Assembly (NCBI GenBank): GCA_034432155.1
Contig: DAOUCP010000034.1
Span: 1-32,358 of the forward strand
Direction of reading: 5' to 3'
From: DAOUCP01 sp034432155
Lineage (GTDB): Bacteria > Chloroflexota > Anaerolineae > Epilineales > Epilineaceae
DNA length: 32,358 nt
The translations under genes and the position numbers were made by a program. Below the pieces are notes generated by a model. The model was not told where the DNA came from and did no database searches. It saw only the letters and a list, made by a program, of their open reading frames with translations. Shown here one piece after another: positions 22,842 through 30,631 of the stretch. The stretch's first letter is position 1. Every line of letters starts with the position of its first letter.

Positions 22842-23756
22842 ATGCTCGTCGTGGTAGCTCTCGGAGGCAATGCCTTGCTGCGGCGCGGCGAGCCCATGAC
22901 CGCCGAAGCCCAGCGGGCCAACGTGCGACTGGCGGCGCGGGCCCTGGCGCCGGTGGCCAAGGCCCACCGCCTGGTGCTGTCGCACGGCAACGGTCCTCAG
23001 GTGGGGCTTCTGGCGCTGCAATCGTTGGCCTATGCCGATGTGGCACCCTATCCGCTGGACGTGTTGAACGCCCAGACCGAGGGCATGATCGGTTACATAA
23101 TTGAGCAGGAGCTGGGCAATGTGGTGCCCTTCGAGGTGCCCCTGGCCACCGTTCTGACGATGGTCGAAGTCGATCCGGCCGATCCGGCGTTCGAGCATCC
23201 CAGCAAGTTTGTGGGGCCTCTGTACGACGAGCTGGAAGCGCAACGTCTGCGTGAGGAGCACGGCTGGGATTTCCGGCTGGACGGCACGCGCTGGCGCCGT
23301 GTCGTGCCATCGCCGGCGCCCAAGCGGATCTTCGAAATCCGGCCGATTCAGTGGTTGCTCGAGAAGGGCACTATCGTCATCTGCGCCGGGGGGGGAGGCA
23401 TCCCCACCATGTACCGCCCCGACGGCAGCCGTACCCTCATCGGCGTGGAGGCCGTGGTGGACAAGGACCTGGCGAGCGAGCTCTTGGCGCGCGAGCTGGG
23501 AGCCGACCTGTTCGTCATGGTGACCGACGTGGACGGCGTCTACCTCGACTGGGGGACGCCGCAGGCGCGCCGCATCGGAGAGATCGCAGTGGACCAGCTG
23601 CGACGTCACTCCTTTGCCGAGGGATCGATGCAGCCCAAGGTCCAGGCGGCCATCCAGTTTGTCGAGCGCACCGGGCGGCGGGCGGCCATTGGTGCGCTGC
23701 CTGACATTGGGGCGATCGTGGAAGGTCGGGCCGGCACCATCGTGGTGCCTGGCTAG
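22842..23756 (+). CDS. arcC: Carbamate kinase
   Basis: 304 residues. It interconverts carbamoyl phosphate + ADP with carbamate + ATP. Motifs: VVVALGGNALLRRGEPMTAE (phosphate-binding start), LVLSHGNGPQVGLLALQ, VICAGGGGIPTMYRPDG, GVEAVVDKDLASELLA and FVMVTDVDGVYLDWGTPQAR, then HSFAEGSMQPKVQAAIQF. All belong to the amino-acid kinase fold. GGAAGGG sits a few bases before the ATG. Together with the upstream carbamoyltransferase it forms the last two steps of the arginine deiminase (or agmatine deiminase) route. Confidence 0.95.
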   Translation: MLVVVALGGNALLRRGEPMTAEAQRANVRLAARALAPVAKAHRLVLSHGNGPQVGLLALQSLAYADVAPYPLDVLNAQTEGMIGYIIEQELGNVVPFEVPLATVLTMVEVDPADPAFEHPSKFVGPLYDELEAQRLREEHGWDFRLDGTRWRRVVPSPAPKRIFEIRPIQWLLEKGTIVICAGGGGIPTMYRPDGSRTLIGVEAVVDKDLASELLARELGADLFVMVTDVDGVYLDWGTPQARRIGEIAVDQLRRHSFAEGSMQPKVQAAIQFVERTGRRAAIGALPDIGAIVEGRAGTIVVPG

Positions 23757-23902
23757 CACCTGCCGTCGGCTTCGCGTGGCGTTGGGTGCATGGGGAGCCA
23801 CGGGCAGGTAGCCACCGCCAAGGGCCCTGCCCCTGGCCGGTTTGCGTCAGCGAGGCAGGCCGTCTGGCGATCATTCGGTCGACGATCAGCCGGGAGGGAG
23901 CG

Positions 23903-25066
23903 ATGAAGCCCATCACAGCAGGAGGTGTGGTCCGCAAGCTGGCACGGTTGGCGCTCGGGGCCCTGCTCTTGCTCCTGGTGGCGGCCCTCGTGGGCTATGG
24001 CAGCAACTTACGCCTGCCCGGGCCGCCGCCCGACCCCAAGCATCTGGAACCGGTGGACAAGATGTACCTAAGCGAGGTGCTGCGCCTCCGAAGCACGTAC
24101 GGGGATGCTGTCTGGCCGGGCTGGGCGAAGGCTCCTCTGCCGCTTCGGATCACGAACGGAAGCTACCAGTTTCTCCTCGACCATCCGGCGCCGCCGGCCG
24201 ACTGGGAGTTGGTGACGGACGACGACTTCCAGGGCCGACGGTACTGGCGCCGGCCGGATCCCGAAGCTTCCGCGCCCTCGGAGGCCGTCCGCGGAGCGGA
24301 GCAGCCCCGCGAGGACCGCATGCGCATGAACGGACTACCCGTGGCCTACGCGGTCACCAAGAGAGCCATGGATCGAACCCTCATTCGCGCCTTCGCCCGG
24401 CCCATCCCGGATCCGCTGAAGCCGTTTGTGCCGTACCAGCCGTTGGTGCAAGGCACCGAAGTGTATCTGACGAGTGTCGTCAATTCCCTCATGCAGGCCT
24501 ACCTCGGGCGTCTTGCGCCCCAACGGGTGGCCTCGGCGCGGCTGGCCTTCGAGAACATCGGCGGCTACCCGTTTGCCCATGCCGCGCAAGTGCAGGCCTG
24601 GCCCGAGGAGGTGGCAGCGCTCATCGCCGCCGCGGAGGAGCCCACGGCCGGGGAGTCGCAGGCGCAGGCCCGCCGCTTCCTCGAGATCCGGGCACGGCGA
24701 CGGGCGGCTGCACAGCTGGACGCCTGGTCCCTCCACCTGGAGCGTGAGGCCGAGTGGCTCAAGGGCATCGCCTTCTACGCCGAGCTGAAGGTCTGGACGC
24801 TGGCGCGCGATGCGTCGACGACGCCCGCAGCCGAGCTAGCCAGCGATGGTCACTTCCGGGGCTACCAGACCTTCGATCGTCGGTGGTCCCAGGTGCTGTC
24901 GGTGACCCAGTCGTGCGCTGCCCGTCCCTGTCCCATGCGCTTCCAGTACACGGGCATGCTGCAGGCTTTCTTCCTGGATCGACACATGCCGGACTGGCGG
25001 GCGCGCGCCTTGAACGCCGAGACGACCCTGGAGTCACTCGTGGCCGAGGCAGCGGCAGCGGACTAG
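23903..25066 (+). CDS. Membrane-anchored protein of unknown function
   Basis: 387 residues from ATG 23903, with a strong GGGAGGG (23892-23898); the frame is open further upstream, but the anchor lies just after this start. One N-terminal membrane segment (LARLALGALLLLLVAALVGY, about residues 13-32) is followed by an extracytoplasmic, mostly helical domain. Landmarks: DAVWPGWAKAPLPLRI, then ITNGSYQFLLDHPAPP, VQGTEVYLTSVVNSL, and near the end MRFQYTGMLQAFFLDR. I have an uncertain recollection of uncharacterised bacterial proteins with a VWPG(W/F) motif early and a Y-(S/T)-G-xx-QA-xx-LDR motif late. No catalytic motif can be named. It is separated from arcC by 146 bases and ends in front of a strong terminator. 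Confidence 0.7.
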   Translation: MKPITAGGVVRKLARLALGALLLLLVAALVGYGSNLRLPGPPPDPKHLEPVDKMYLSEVLRLRSTYGDAVWPGWAKAPLPLRITNGSYQFLLDHPAPPADWELVTDDDFQGRRYWRRPDPEASAPSEAVRGAEQPREDRMRMNGLPVAYAVTKRAMDRTLIRAFARPIPDPLKPFVPYQPLVQGTEVYLTSVVNSLMQAYLGRLAPQRVASARLAFENIGGYPFAHAAQVQAWPEEVAALIAAAEEPTAGESQAQARRFLEIRARRRAAAQLDAWSLHLEREAEWLKGIAFYAELKVWTLARDASTTPAAELASDGHFRGYQTFDRRWSQVLSVTQSCAARPCPMRFQYTGMLQAFFLDRHMPDWRARALNAETTLESLVAEAAAAD

Positions 25067-25070
25067 AAAT

Positions 25071-25098
25071 GGGCGGGGCACCGCACGGTGCCCCGCCC
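25071..25098. terminator. Perfect hairpin terminator between convergent genes
   Basis: GGGCGGGGCACCG and its exact complement are separated by CA (a 12-bp stem with a four-base GCAC loop in practice). It lies four bases after the preceding plus-strand stop and 28 bases after the HU stop on the minus strand, where ATTTCT follows. It probably works in both directions. Confidence 0.8.
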
Positions 25099-25126
25099 GG
25101 CAGCGCAGATCGGTCGGTGCGAGGTC

Positions 25127-25420
25127 CTACTTGGCGACGATCTCGCGCAAGGTCTTTCCGGCGCGGAACGTCGGAACCTTCCGGGCCGGGATCTTGATGA
25201 CGGCGCCGGTCTGCGGATTGCGCCCCTGGCGAGCCTTGCGCTTGGTCACGCCAAATGTCCCGAAACCAGGCACCGTCACTGGCTCGCCCTTCTTGAGGGC
25301 GGTTACGATGATGCCAGGCTTGTCGCCGGTGCCCAACAGGGCGTTCACGGCGGCCGCGGCCTGGACCTTCGTCAGCTTCGCGGACTTGGCCAGCTCATCG
25401 ACCATCTGAGTCTTGTTCAC
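25127..25420 (-). CDS. hup: HU-family nucleoid DNA-binding protein
   Basis: 97 residues from GTG 25420, with AAGGAGAGG just upstream. The N-terminal helices (MNKTQMVDELAKSAKLTKVQ) and the DNA-binding arm (GFGTFGVTKRKARQGRNPQT, then IPARKVPTFRAGKTLREIV) are canonical. It is slightly longer than the usual 90, with a few extra residues (GTGDKPG) between helix 2 and the beta saddle. It bends and compacts DNA as a dimer. Single-gene unit with its own promoter and the terminator at 25071-25098. Confidence 0.96.
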   Translation of the reverse strand: MNKTQMVDELAKSAKLTKVQAAAAVNALLGTGDKPGIIVTALKKGEPVTVPGFGTFGVTKRKARQGRNPQTGAVIKIPARKVPTFRAGKTLREIVAK

Positions 25421-25469
25421 GACTTCCTCTCCTTGCTGGTGAAATCGGCATGGACGGCGACGCGGCCGT

Positions 25470-25499
25470 ATTCTAGAACGGACGGCAGCGCCGGGTCAA
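25470..25499 (-). promoter_or_regulatory. Putative HU promoter
   Basis: Minus strand TTGACC (25494-25499), an 18-base spacer and TAGAAT (25470-25475). The predicted leader is about 43 bases. Among the best sigma-70-type promoter matches in the window. Confidence 0.6.
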
Positions 25500-25581
25500 G
25501 ACGCGGCGCACCGCATTGCCCGCCCAAGCGGCCTCTTGCGGGCAACGGCCAGCGCAAGGTGCGCCCCGAATGCCTGGAATG

Positions 25582-25794
25582 ACGCCGCGCGGTTGGGAAT
25601 GGCGGATCTGCGGCGCACAGCCGCCTGGCGCGCCGGCCGGGCATGGCACGAATGGCTGGCTGCGGTGGAGCGAGCCACCAGGCGCCTCGGACGCCACCAG
25701 CTGGCTGTGCCTTGCCCAGCGCTCAGGCGCATTGGACTCGAGCGGCTGGTTGCGGCCTGCCTACCGCCCAGGTGCATCGGACTCGAGCGGCTGG
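25582..25794. repeat. Degenerate tandem repeat, about 45-bp unit
   Basis: Unit A 25681-25725 and unit B 25726-25770 are each 45 bases; unit C 25771-25794 is a 24-base start of a third. B and C share GGACTCGAGCGGCTGG exactly. An earlier unit of about 54 bases (from about 25627) and the remains of another before it are recognisable in the plus-strand translation (GxxDxxxWL-like periodicity). The last units lie within the 3' end of the PCu(A)C gene, and the rest fills most of its gap to HU. Read as coding in neither direction; the 340-base gap otherwise holds only the HU promoter. Confidence 0.6.
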
Positions 25795-26246
25795 CGCACG
25801 ACGACCTGGAGGGTGATCTCGGCTGCCTGGCCGAACACCAAGGTGAGCGGCATTTGGTCGCCCGGCAGGAGATTGCGGCGCACGCCGATGAGCATGACGT
25901 GCGAACCGCCCGGCGTCAGCTCAACAACCTCACCGGCCGGCAACGGCAGGCCATGTTCCAAGGGCACGAGGCGGGGAAGACCCTGGACGATGCGCGTCTC
26001 CTGCAGGCGGCACTCCTTGGCCCATGGGCATCGGGCTGCCACCAGCCGGTCGGACTCGTCTCCCAGATTGGCGATGCGCATGTAGGCGGCCGTCGTGCCG
26101 CCGGCGGACGCGGTTCGCAGCCATGCTTCGCTCACCCGGAGCGGGTGACTCGCCGGTGGCGTGGCCGGCTGCGTGGCGGGACGGCAGGCGCTCGCCAGGA
26201 CGGCGGCGAGCGGCAGGGCGAGCAGCAAAGCGATTCGCCGATGCAT
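25761..26246 (-). CDS. PCu(A)C-like copper chaperone lipoprotein, degenerate metal site
   Basis: 161 residues. Lipoprotein signal with lipobox LASAC (Cys21), so anchored outside the membrane. The cupredoxin-like PCu(A)C fold is recognisable: AYMRIANLGDESDRLVAARC, then PLPAGEVVELTPGGSHVMLI and LLPGDQMPLTLVFGQAAEI. PCu(A)C proteins deliver copper to the CuA site of cytochrome oxidase through an H-x10-M-x21-H-x-M motif. Here the last His and Met (HVM) are kept, but the first His is Gln (RLQET) and the first Met is Leu, so copper binding is likely weakened or altered. Its C-terminus coincides with the first units of the 45-bp repeat. It lies 87 bases downstream of comM on the same strand. Confidence 0.8.
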   Translation of the reverse strand: MHRRIALLLALPLAAVLASACRPATQPATPPASHPLRVSEAWLRTASAGGTTAAYMRIANLGDESDRLVAARCPWAKECRLQETRIVQGLPRLVPLEHGLPLPAGEVVELTPGGSHVMLIGVRRNLLPGDQMPLTLVFGQAAEITLQVVVRQPLESDAPGR

Positions 26247-26252
26247 CGTGAC

Positions 26253-26280
26253 CTCCCGGGGCTGCCCAGCCGGGAGTATA
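26253..26280 (-). promoter_or_regulatory. Putative promoter and dyad upstream of the PCu(A)C gene
   Basis: Minus strand TATACT (26275-26280) could be a -10 element; the -35 is weak. An inverted repeat CTCCCGG/CCGGGAG (26253-26259 and 26270-26276, ten bases apart) overlaps the -10 and the expected start point, and its other arm contains the Shine-Dalgarno GGGAGG. This suggests an operator, or a leader hairpin if transcription begins further upstream. Confidence 0.4.
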
Positions 26281-26333
26281 GCGCGGCCGCTCGCGGGCCG
26301 CAGAACGGCCCGCTCGAGGACGGCGGGGGCCGC

Positions 26334-27908
26334 TCACCCGGGCTCGCGATAGCGGTACTGCAGCGCTTCGGCCACGTGACGGGCGAGGATGTCCGGGCTG
26401 CCATCCAGATCGGCGATGGTGCGGGCCACCTTGAGCACCCGAAAGTAGCCGCGGGCCGACAAGTGCAGCCGCTCGACGGCCATCCGCAGCAGGTCGGTGG
26501 CTGCCCGCTCCGGCCGGCCATGACGTCGCAGGTCGGACACCGTCATCTCGGCGTTGCACAGGCGGCGGCGGCGACGGAGCTCGCGGATCAGCAGCCACGC
26601 GGGATCGCGGGCTTCCCGTTCGGCGTCGCCGTCAGCGAACCGCTCCCGTTGCACCTCGCGGCAGCGACGGACGCGTTCCCGCACCGCCGCGGAGTTCTCG
26701 GCGCGTCGGTCGGCGGCGAGCTGCGTCTCGGTCAAGCGCGGCACTTCCACGTGGAGATCGATGCGGTCGAGCAAGGGACCGCTGATGCGGGCACGGTATC
26801 GCCGAATGGCAGCGTCCGTGCACGCACAGGGGTGCTCCGGGTTGCCAGCGTTGCCGCACGGGCAGGGATTGCGGGCGGCGACGAACATGAAACTGGCGGG
26901 GTAGGTCACCGACCCAGCGGCCCGGGCGATGGTCACGGTGCGGTCCTCCAGGGGTTGGCGGATGGCTTCCAGGACGCGGGGTTCGAACTCTGGGAGTTCG
27001 TCCAGGAAAAGGACGCCGTGGTGAGCCAGGGAGATCTCGCCAGGCCGAGGCCAGCTGCCCCCGCCGACAAGGCCGGCGAAGCTGATGGTATGATGCGGAC
27101 TGCGGAACGGGCGCTGCCGCAGGAGCGCCAGTCCTTCGGGCAGGGCGCCGGCCACGGAGTACAGGGAGGTCACCACCAGGGCCTCCTCGCGCGTCAGCGG
27201 TGGCAGGATGGATGGCAGGCACCGCGCCAGCATCGTCTTGCCGGCGCCTGGTGGGCCGGTCAGGAGGAGGTTGTGACCCCCGGCGGCGGCAATCTCCAGC
27301 GCCCGCTTGGCGTGTTCCTGGCCTCGAACGTGAACGAGGTCGTCGTCGTACTCCACCTCCTCCGCCGTCGCCTGCGGCGCGCTGGCCGGCCGAATGGGAG
27401 CCTTGCCCAGCAGGTGCAATACCACCGCCAGGAGATCCGGCGCGGCGATGGCCGAGAGACCGGGAACCAGGGCTGCCTCGGGTCCGTTCGCCGCTGGCAC
27501 CAGGATCTGGCGAAAACCGTGGGCCCGGGCGGCGGCGGCGATCGGCAGGATGCCGCGCGTGAAGCGCAGCCTGCCATCCAGAGCGACCTCGCCGATGGCC
27601 AGGATCTCGTCGACGGCCACGTCCAACTGGCCGCTGGCGCGGAGAACGGACAGAGCGATCGGCAAGTCGTACCACGGGCCAGCCTTGCGGATGTCGGCCG
27701 GCGCCAGGTTGACAGTGACCCGCGCCTTGGGATAGTGGAAGCCGGCATTGCGAATGGCGGCCATGATTCGATCCTTGGACTCGCGCACCACAGCGTCGGG
27801 CAAGCCAACGATGGTCGTCTGCGGCAGCCCAGCATGCACATCCACTTCGACGCGCACCGGCTCTCCCTTGAGGCCCGCCAGGGCGCAGCTCCAGACGCGA
27901 GCGATCAC
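26334..27908 (-). CDS. comM: YifB/ComM family magnesium-chelatase-like AAA+ ATPase
   Basis: 524 residues from GTG 27908, chosen because the family's N-terminus (M-x-ARVxSxALxGxxGxPVxVEVD) matches VIARVWSCALAGLKGEPVRV at that point; ATG 27960 would add 17 unrelated residues. Order: N-terminal Lon-S5-like domain (GLPDAVVRESKDRIMAAIRN, NLAPADIRKAG), AAA+ core with GPPGAGKT (218-225), RPFRSPHHTISFAGLVGGG, HHGVLFLDELPEF (Walker B), ARNPCPCGNAGNPEHPCACT, and a C-terminal Mg-chelatase helical domain. ComM of naturally competent bacteria is a helicase promoting branch migration during transformation; in other lineages the role is unclear. Diverges from murA. Confidence 0.93.
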   Translation of the reverse strand: MIARVWSCALAGLKGEPVRVEVDVHAGLPQTTIVGLPDAVVRESKDRIMAAIRNAGFHYPKARVTVNLAPADIRKAGPWYDLPIALSVLRASGQLDVAVDEILAIGEVALDGRLRFTRGILPIAAAARAHGFRQILVPAANGPEAALVPGLSAIAAPDLLAVVLHLLGKAPIRPASAPQATAEEVEYDDDLVHVRGQEHAKRALEIAAAGGHNLLLTGPPGAGKTMLARCLPSILPPLTREEALVVTSLYSVAGALPEGLALLRQRPFRSPHHTISFAGLVGGGSWPRPGEISLAHHGVLFLDELPEFEPRVLEAIRQPLEDRTVTIARAAGSVTYPASFMFVAARNPCPCGNAGNPEHPCACTDAAIRRYRARISGPLLDRIDLHVEVPRLTETQLAADRRAENSAAVRERVRRCREVQRERFADGDAEREARDPAWLLIRELRRRRRLCNAEMTVSDLRRHGRPERAATDLLRMAVERLHLSARGYFRVLKVARTIADLDGSPDILARHVAEALQYRYREPG

Positions 27909-28041
27909 GCTGCCAGCGTAGCCTGTCGCGAGCGCAGGGAGGCCCGGCGCGCGCCGCATGGGCGACACGAAGGCGACAGACGCACCTGGCGCGGTCGCCA
28001 GCGGCGAACGGCAGCGGGTTCCTTGCGCTCGCCCGATGGGG

Positions 28042-28047
28042 TATACT
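28042..28047 (+). promoter_or_regulatory. Putative -10 element of murA
   Basis: TATACT 86 bases before the murA start; at 17 bases upstream only TTCCTT is present as -35, so the assignment is tentative. Confidence 0.35.
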
Positions 28048-28132
28048 TGGCCTGCGAGGCGAGGAGTTCTCTGCGGCGCTCCGGCCCGGCCGTTCGCGGG
28101 GGAAGGCCCGCCGACCGGCTTCGTCACCGAAG

Positions 28133-29464
28133 ATGACCATCACTGCCCCCTCCGTGACTTCCGCGGCGTCCCAAGCGACGGGCGAGCGAGTCTATCGCGT
28201 CTGCGGTGGCGTTCCCGTGGGCGGTACGGTGCGTACCCACGGTGCGAAGAATGCGGTCCTGCCCCTCATGGCAGCAGCTCTCCTCACGGAAGACGCTTGC
28301 ACCATCGAGAATGTGCCGGGGATCGTGGACATCTTTGTGATGATGGAGGTGCTTCGGCACCTTGGCGCCCGAGTCGCGCTGCGCAGCGATGGGCAGTTGA
28401 CCATCGAGGCGGCGGACATCAGCAGTCGGACGACGCCGGAGGACCTCGCCAAGCGGCTGCGGGGCAGTTTCCTGGTCATGGGACCGCTCCTGGCTCGCTT
28501 CGGCCAGGCTAGTGCGCCGCAACCGGGTGGTTGCCGGATCGGCGCGCGACCGGTGGATGTGCCGGTGCGAGGCTTCTCGCAGCTCGGAGCGCAGGTGGCA
28601 GTTGTCGACGACCGATTCGCGGCCAGTGGCAAGCTGCGCGGCGCGACCCTGGTGCTAGATTACCCGAGCCAGACGGGCACCGAGAACCTCATCATGGCCG
28701 CTTCGCTCGCCGAAGGCGTCACCGTGATCGAGAATGCCAGCACCGAGCCGGAGGTGGCGGATCTGGTGTGTTGCCTGCAGGCGATGGGGGCGCGCATCGC
28801 CTGGACCGGGCCGGGAACGCTTGCTGTCCAAGGGGTGCCGAAGCTGCATGGGACCGTCTACCGGGTCATGCCCGATCGGCTTGAGGCGGCCACTTACTTG
28901 CTGGCCGGTGCGATTACCGGGGGCGACGTAACGGTCGAGCACGTGGTGCCCCGCCATATGCGTGCCGTGCTGGCGAAGCTCGCTGAGGCCGGGGCCGAGA
29001 TCGAGGAGCGGGACAACGCGGTGCGGGTGCGTGTGCCCCAGCCTCTCCGGGCGGTGGACATTCACACCTACCCCTACCCCGGCTTTCCGACCGACCTGCA
29101 GCAGCCCTTCGGTGCCCTGCTGACGCAGGCCAGCGGCGAGAGCATGATTCAGGAGACGATGTACGAGGATCGTCTGCGCTACGCTGGGGAGCTGGTTCGC
29201 ATGGGCGCCGACATCCACGTGCACGGCCAGACGGCCATCATTCGTGGCCCGACACCGCTGCACGGTGCCGAAGTGCGAGCCCTGGACCTTCGTGCCGGGG
29301 CTGCGGTGCTGCTCGCTGGGCTGGCGGCCAAAGGCGAGACGGTCGTGCGCGAGGCCCAGATCATCGAGCGCGGTTACGCCGGTCTGGCCGAGCAGTTGCA
29401 AGCGATGGGCGCCGAGTGTCGGGTGGAAGGGAACGGCTCTGCGCCGCCTGCCTCCGCCAACTGA
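28133..29464 (+). CDS. murA: UDP-N-acetylglucosamine 1-carboxyvinyltransferase
   Basis: 443 residues. First committed step of peptidoglycan synthesis: transfers enolpyruvate from PEP to UDP-GlcNAc. The catalytic pair Lys39-Asn40 is in THGAKNAVLPLMAAALL. The active-site Cys134 lies in PQPGGCRIGARPVDV (equivalent to Cys115 of E. coli), so the enzyme should be fosfomycin-sensitive, unlike the Asp variants. Further landmarks: YPSQTGTENLIMAASLAEG, YPGFPTDLQQPFGALLTQA and the C-terminal AQIIERGYAGLAEQL. The N-terminus is about 18 residues longer than usual; the first ATG is kept although the Shine-Dalgarno is weak. Followed by mbl after a hairpin, so cell-wall precursor synthesis and the elongation cytoskeleton are linked in one unit. 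Confidence 0.96.
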   Translation: MTITAPSVTSAASQATGERVYRVCGGVPVGGTVRTHGAKNAVLPLMAAALLTEDACTIENVPGIVDIFVMMEVLRHLGARVALRSDGQLTIEAADISSRTTPEDLAKRLRGSFLVMGPLLARFGQASAPQPGGCRIGARPVDVPVRGFSQLGAQVAVVDDRFAASGKLRGATLVLDYPSQTGTENLIMAASLAEGVTVIENASTEPEVADLVCCLQAMGARIAWTGPGTLAVQGVPKLHGTVYRVMPDRLEAATYLLAGAITGGDVTVEHVVPRHMRAVLAKLAEAGAEIEERDNAVRVRVPQPLRAVDIHTYPYPGFPTDLQQPFGALLTQASGESMIQETMYEDRLRYAGELVRMGADIHVHGQTAIIRGPTPLHGAEVRALDLRAGAAVLLAGLAAKGETVVREAQIIERGYAGLAEQLQAMGAECRVEGNGSAPPASAN

Positions 29465-29466
29465 AG

Positions 29467-29488
29467 CCTGACGCCCGCCGGCGTCAGG
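29467..29488 (+). other. Hairpin between murA and mbl
   Basis: CCTGACGCC pairs perfectly with GGCGTCAGG (9 bp) around a CGCC loop, starting two bases after the murA stop and ending right before the mbl Shine-Dalgarno (GGAGG 29489-29493). No T-run follows, so a translational or mRNA-processing role fits better than termination. Confidence 0.5.
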
Positions 29489-29497
29489 GGAGGTGTG

Positions 29498-30517
29498 ATG
29501 TTTACCAGGCACATTGGGATCGATCTGGGCACGGTCAACGTGCTCGTCTACGAGCGAGGTCGCGGCGTGGTGCTGCAAGAACCCTCGCTGGTGGCCATTT
29601 CGGTCAACGACAACCGGATCATTGCCGTCGGCGCGGAGGCCCAGGCCATGTACGGCCGTGCCCCGGACACCATCGAGGTGGTGCGGCCGATGCGGGATGG
29701 CGTGATTGCCGACTACGTGGTCACCGAGGCCATGCTGCGCTATTTCATCGCCAAGGTGTGCGGCCGCATGCCGCTCTTCAAGCCCGAGGTTATGATCAGC
29801 GTGCCGGTCGGAGTCACCAGTGTGGAGAGCCGGGCGGTGCGGGATGCCGCCGAGCAAGCCGGAGCCAAGCAGGCGTACCTCATTCCCGAGCCGATGGCTG
29901 CAGCCATTGGCTCAGGCCTGCCTGTGGGAACGCCGACAGGGAACATGGTGCTGAACCTGGGCGGTGGTACCTCGGAGTCGGCGGTCATCTCGCTGAACGG
30001 CATCGTGGTCTACGATTCGGTGCGCATCGGCGGGATCCGGACCGATGACGCCGTGGCCGCCTACGTGCGTCGCCGTTACAACCTGATGATTGGCGAGGCG
30101 ACGGCGGAAGAGATCAAGATCCAGATCGGCTGCGCGGTCCTGCCCGACAACCCCGCCGACCAGGTGGAGATGGAGGTCAGCGGCCGGGACCAGGTGACAG
30201 GGCTGCCGAAGACCATCCGCTTGCGCTCCGGAGAGGTGACGGAAGCGATTGCCGAGCCCTTGCAGGCCATGGTGAACGTAGCCAAGGGCTCGCTGGAGCG
30301 GACGCCGCCCGAGCTGGTCAGCGACATCATCGATCGCGGGGTCATTATGACCGGCGGCGGCGCGCTCTTGCGCGGCCTGGATGATCTGCTCACCGAGGAG
30401 ATCGGCGTGCCGTTCTACGTGGCCGACGACCCCATGGCGTGCGTGGCCCTGGGCGCCGGTCGGGCCCTCGAGAACTACGAGCTGATCCGCCGTACCCTGC
30501 CGGCGGTGGGCGTCTGA
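29498..30517 (+). CDS. mreB: Rod shape-determining actin homologue MreB/Mbl
   Basis: 339 residues from ATG 29498; the Shine-Dalgarno GGAGG ends four bases before it, and GTG 29495 is the alternative start. Actin-fold motifs: phosphate-1 IGIDLGTVNVLVYERGRG, connect-1 with SVPVGVTSVESRAVRDAAEQ, phosphate-2 NLGGGTSESAVISL, adenosine motif IMTGGGALLRGLDDLL. ATP-dependent filaments under the membrane direct lateral wall synthesis. The DLGTVNVLVY form is like Mbl-type paralogues. No mreC or mreD follows. Its presence suggests a rod-shaped cell or at least elongasome-type growth. Confidence 0.93.
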   Translation: MFTRHIGIDLGTVNVLVYERGRGVVLQEPSLVAISVNDNRIIAVGAEAQAMYGRAPDTIEVVRPMRDGVIADYVVTEAMLRYFIAKVCGRMPLFKPEVMISVPVGVTSVESRAVRDAAEQAGAKQAYLIPEPMAAAIGSGLPVGTPTGNMVLNLGGGTSESAVISLNGIVVYDSVRIGGIRTDDAVAAYVRRRYNLMIGEATAEEIKIQIGCAVLPDNPADQVEMEVSGRDQVTGLPKTIRLRSGEVTEAIAEPLQAMVNVAKGSLERTPPELVSDIIDRGVIMTGGGALLRGLDDLLTEEIGVPFYVADDPMACVALGAGRALENYELIRRTLPAVGV

Positions 30518-30523
30518 GCGGTT

Positions 30524-30562
30524 GGCGAAGGGGTCGGCCGGCGCCGGGCGGCGCGCTTTGCC
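30524..30562 (+). terminator. Possible hairpin terminator after mbl
   Basis: GGCGAAG (30524-30530) pairs with CTTTGCC (30556-30562; one G-T) around a very GC-rich interior containing a CCGGCGCCGG palindrome. It starts six bases after the mbl stop. There is no clear T-run. Confidence 0.35.
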
Positions 30563-30631
30563 GGAGGCCGATGGGACGAGGTAGCGTCGCCCGAGGAGGG
30601 TACGTGGTGCGCGGCGAGGGGGTCCCCTTGC

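Noticed and set aside
21516..23801. Extension of the VKOR frame on the minus strand to 1,200 codons
   Set aside because: The upstream part is antisense to argF and arcC, lacks domain similarity, and a good start with Shine-Dalgarno and signal peptide exists at 21515.
23751..23813. Long-range hairpin after arcC (ACCTGCC/GGCAGGT with flanking GGCT/AGCC)
   Set aside because: Loop of about 38 bases and no T-run; too weak to call a terminator.
25536..28136. 866-codon plus-strand open frame
   Set aside because: Antisense to comM and the PCu(A)C gene, both of which have clear family motifs; the translation is low-complexity.
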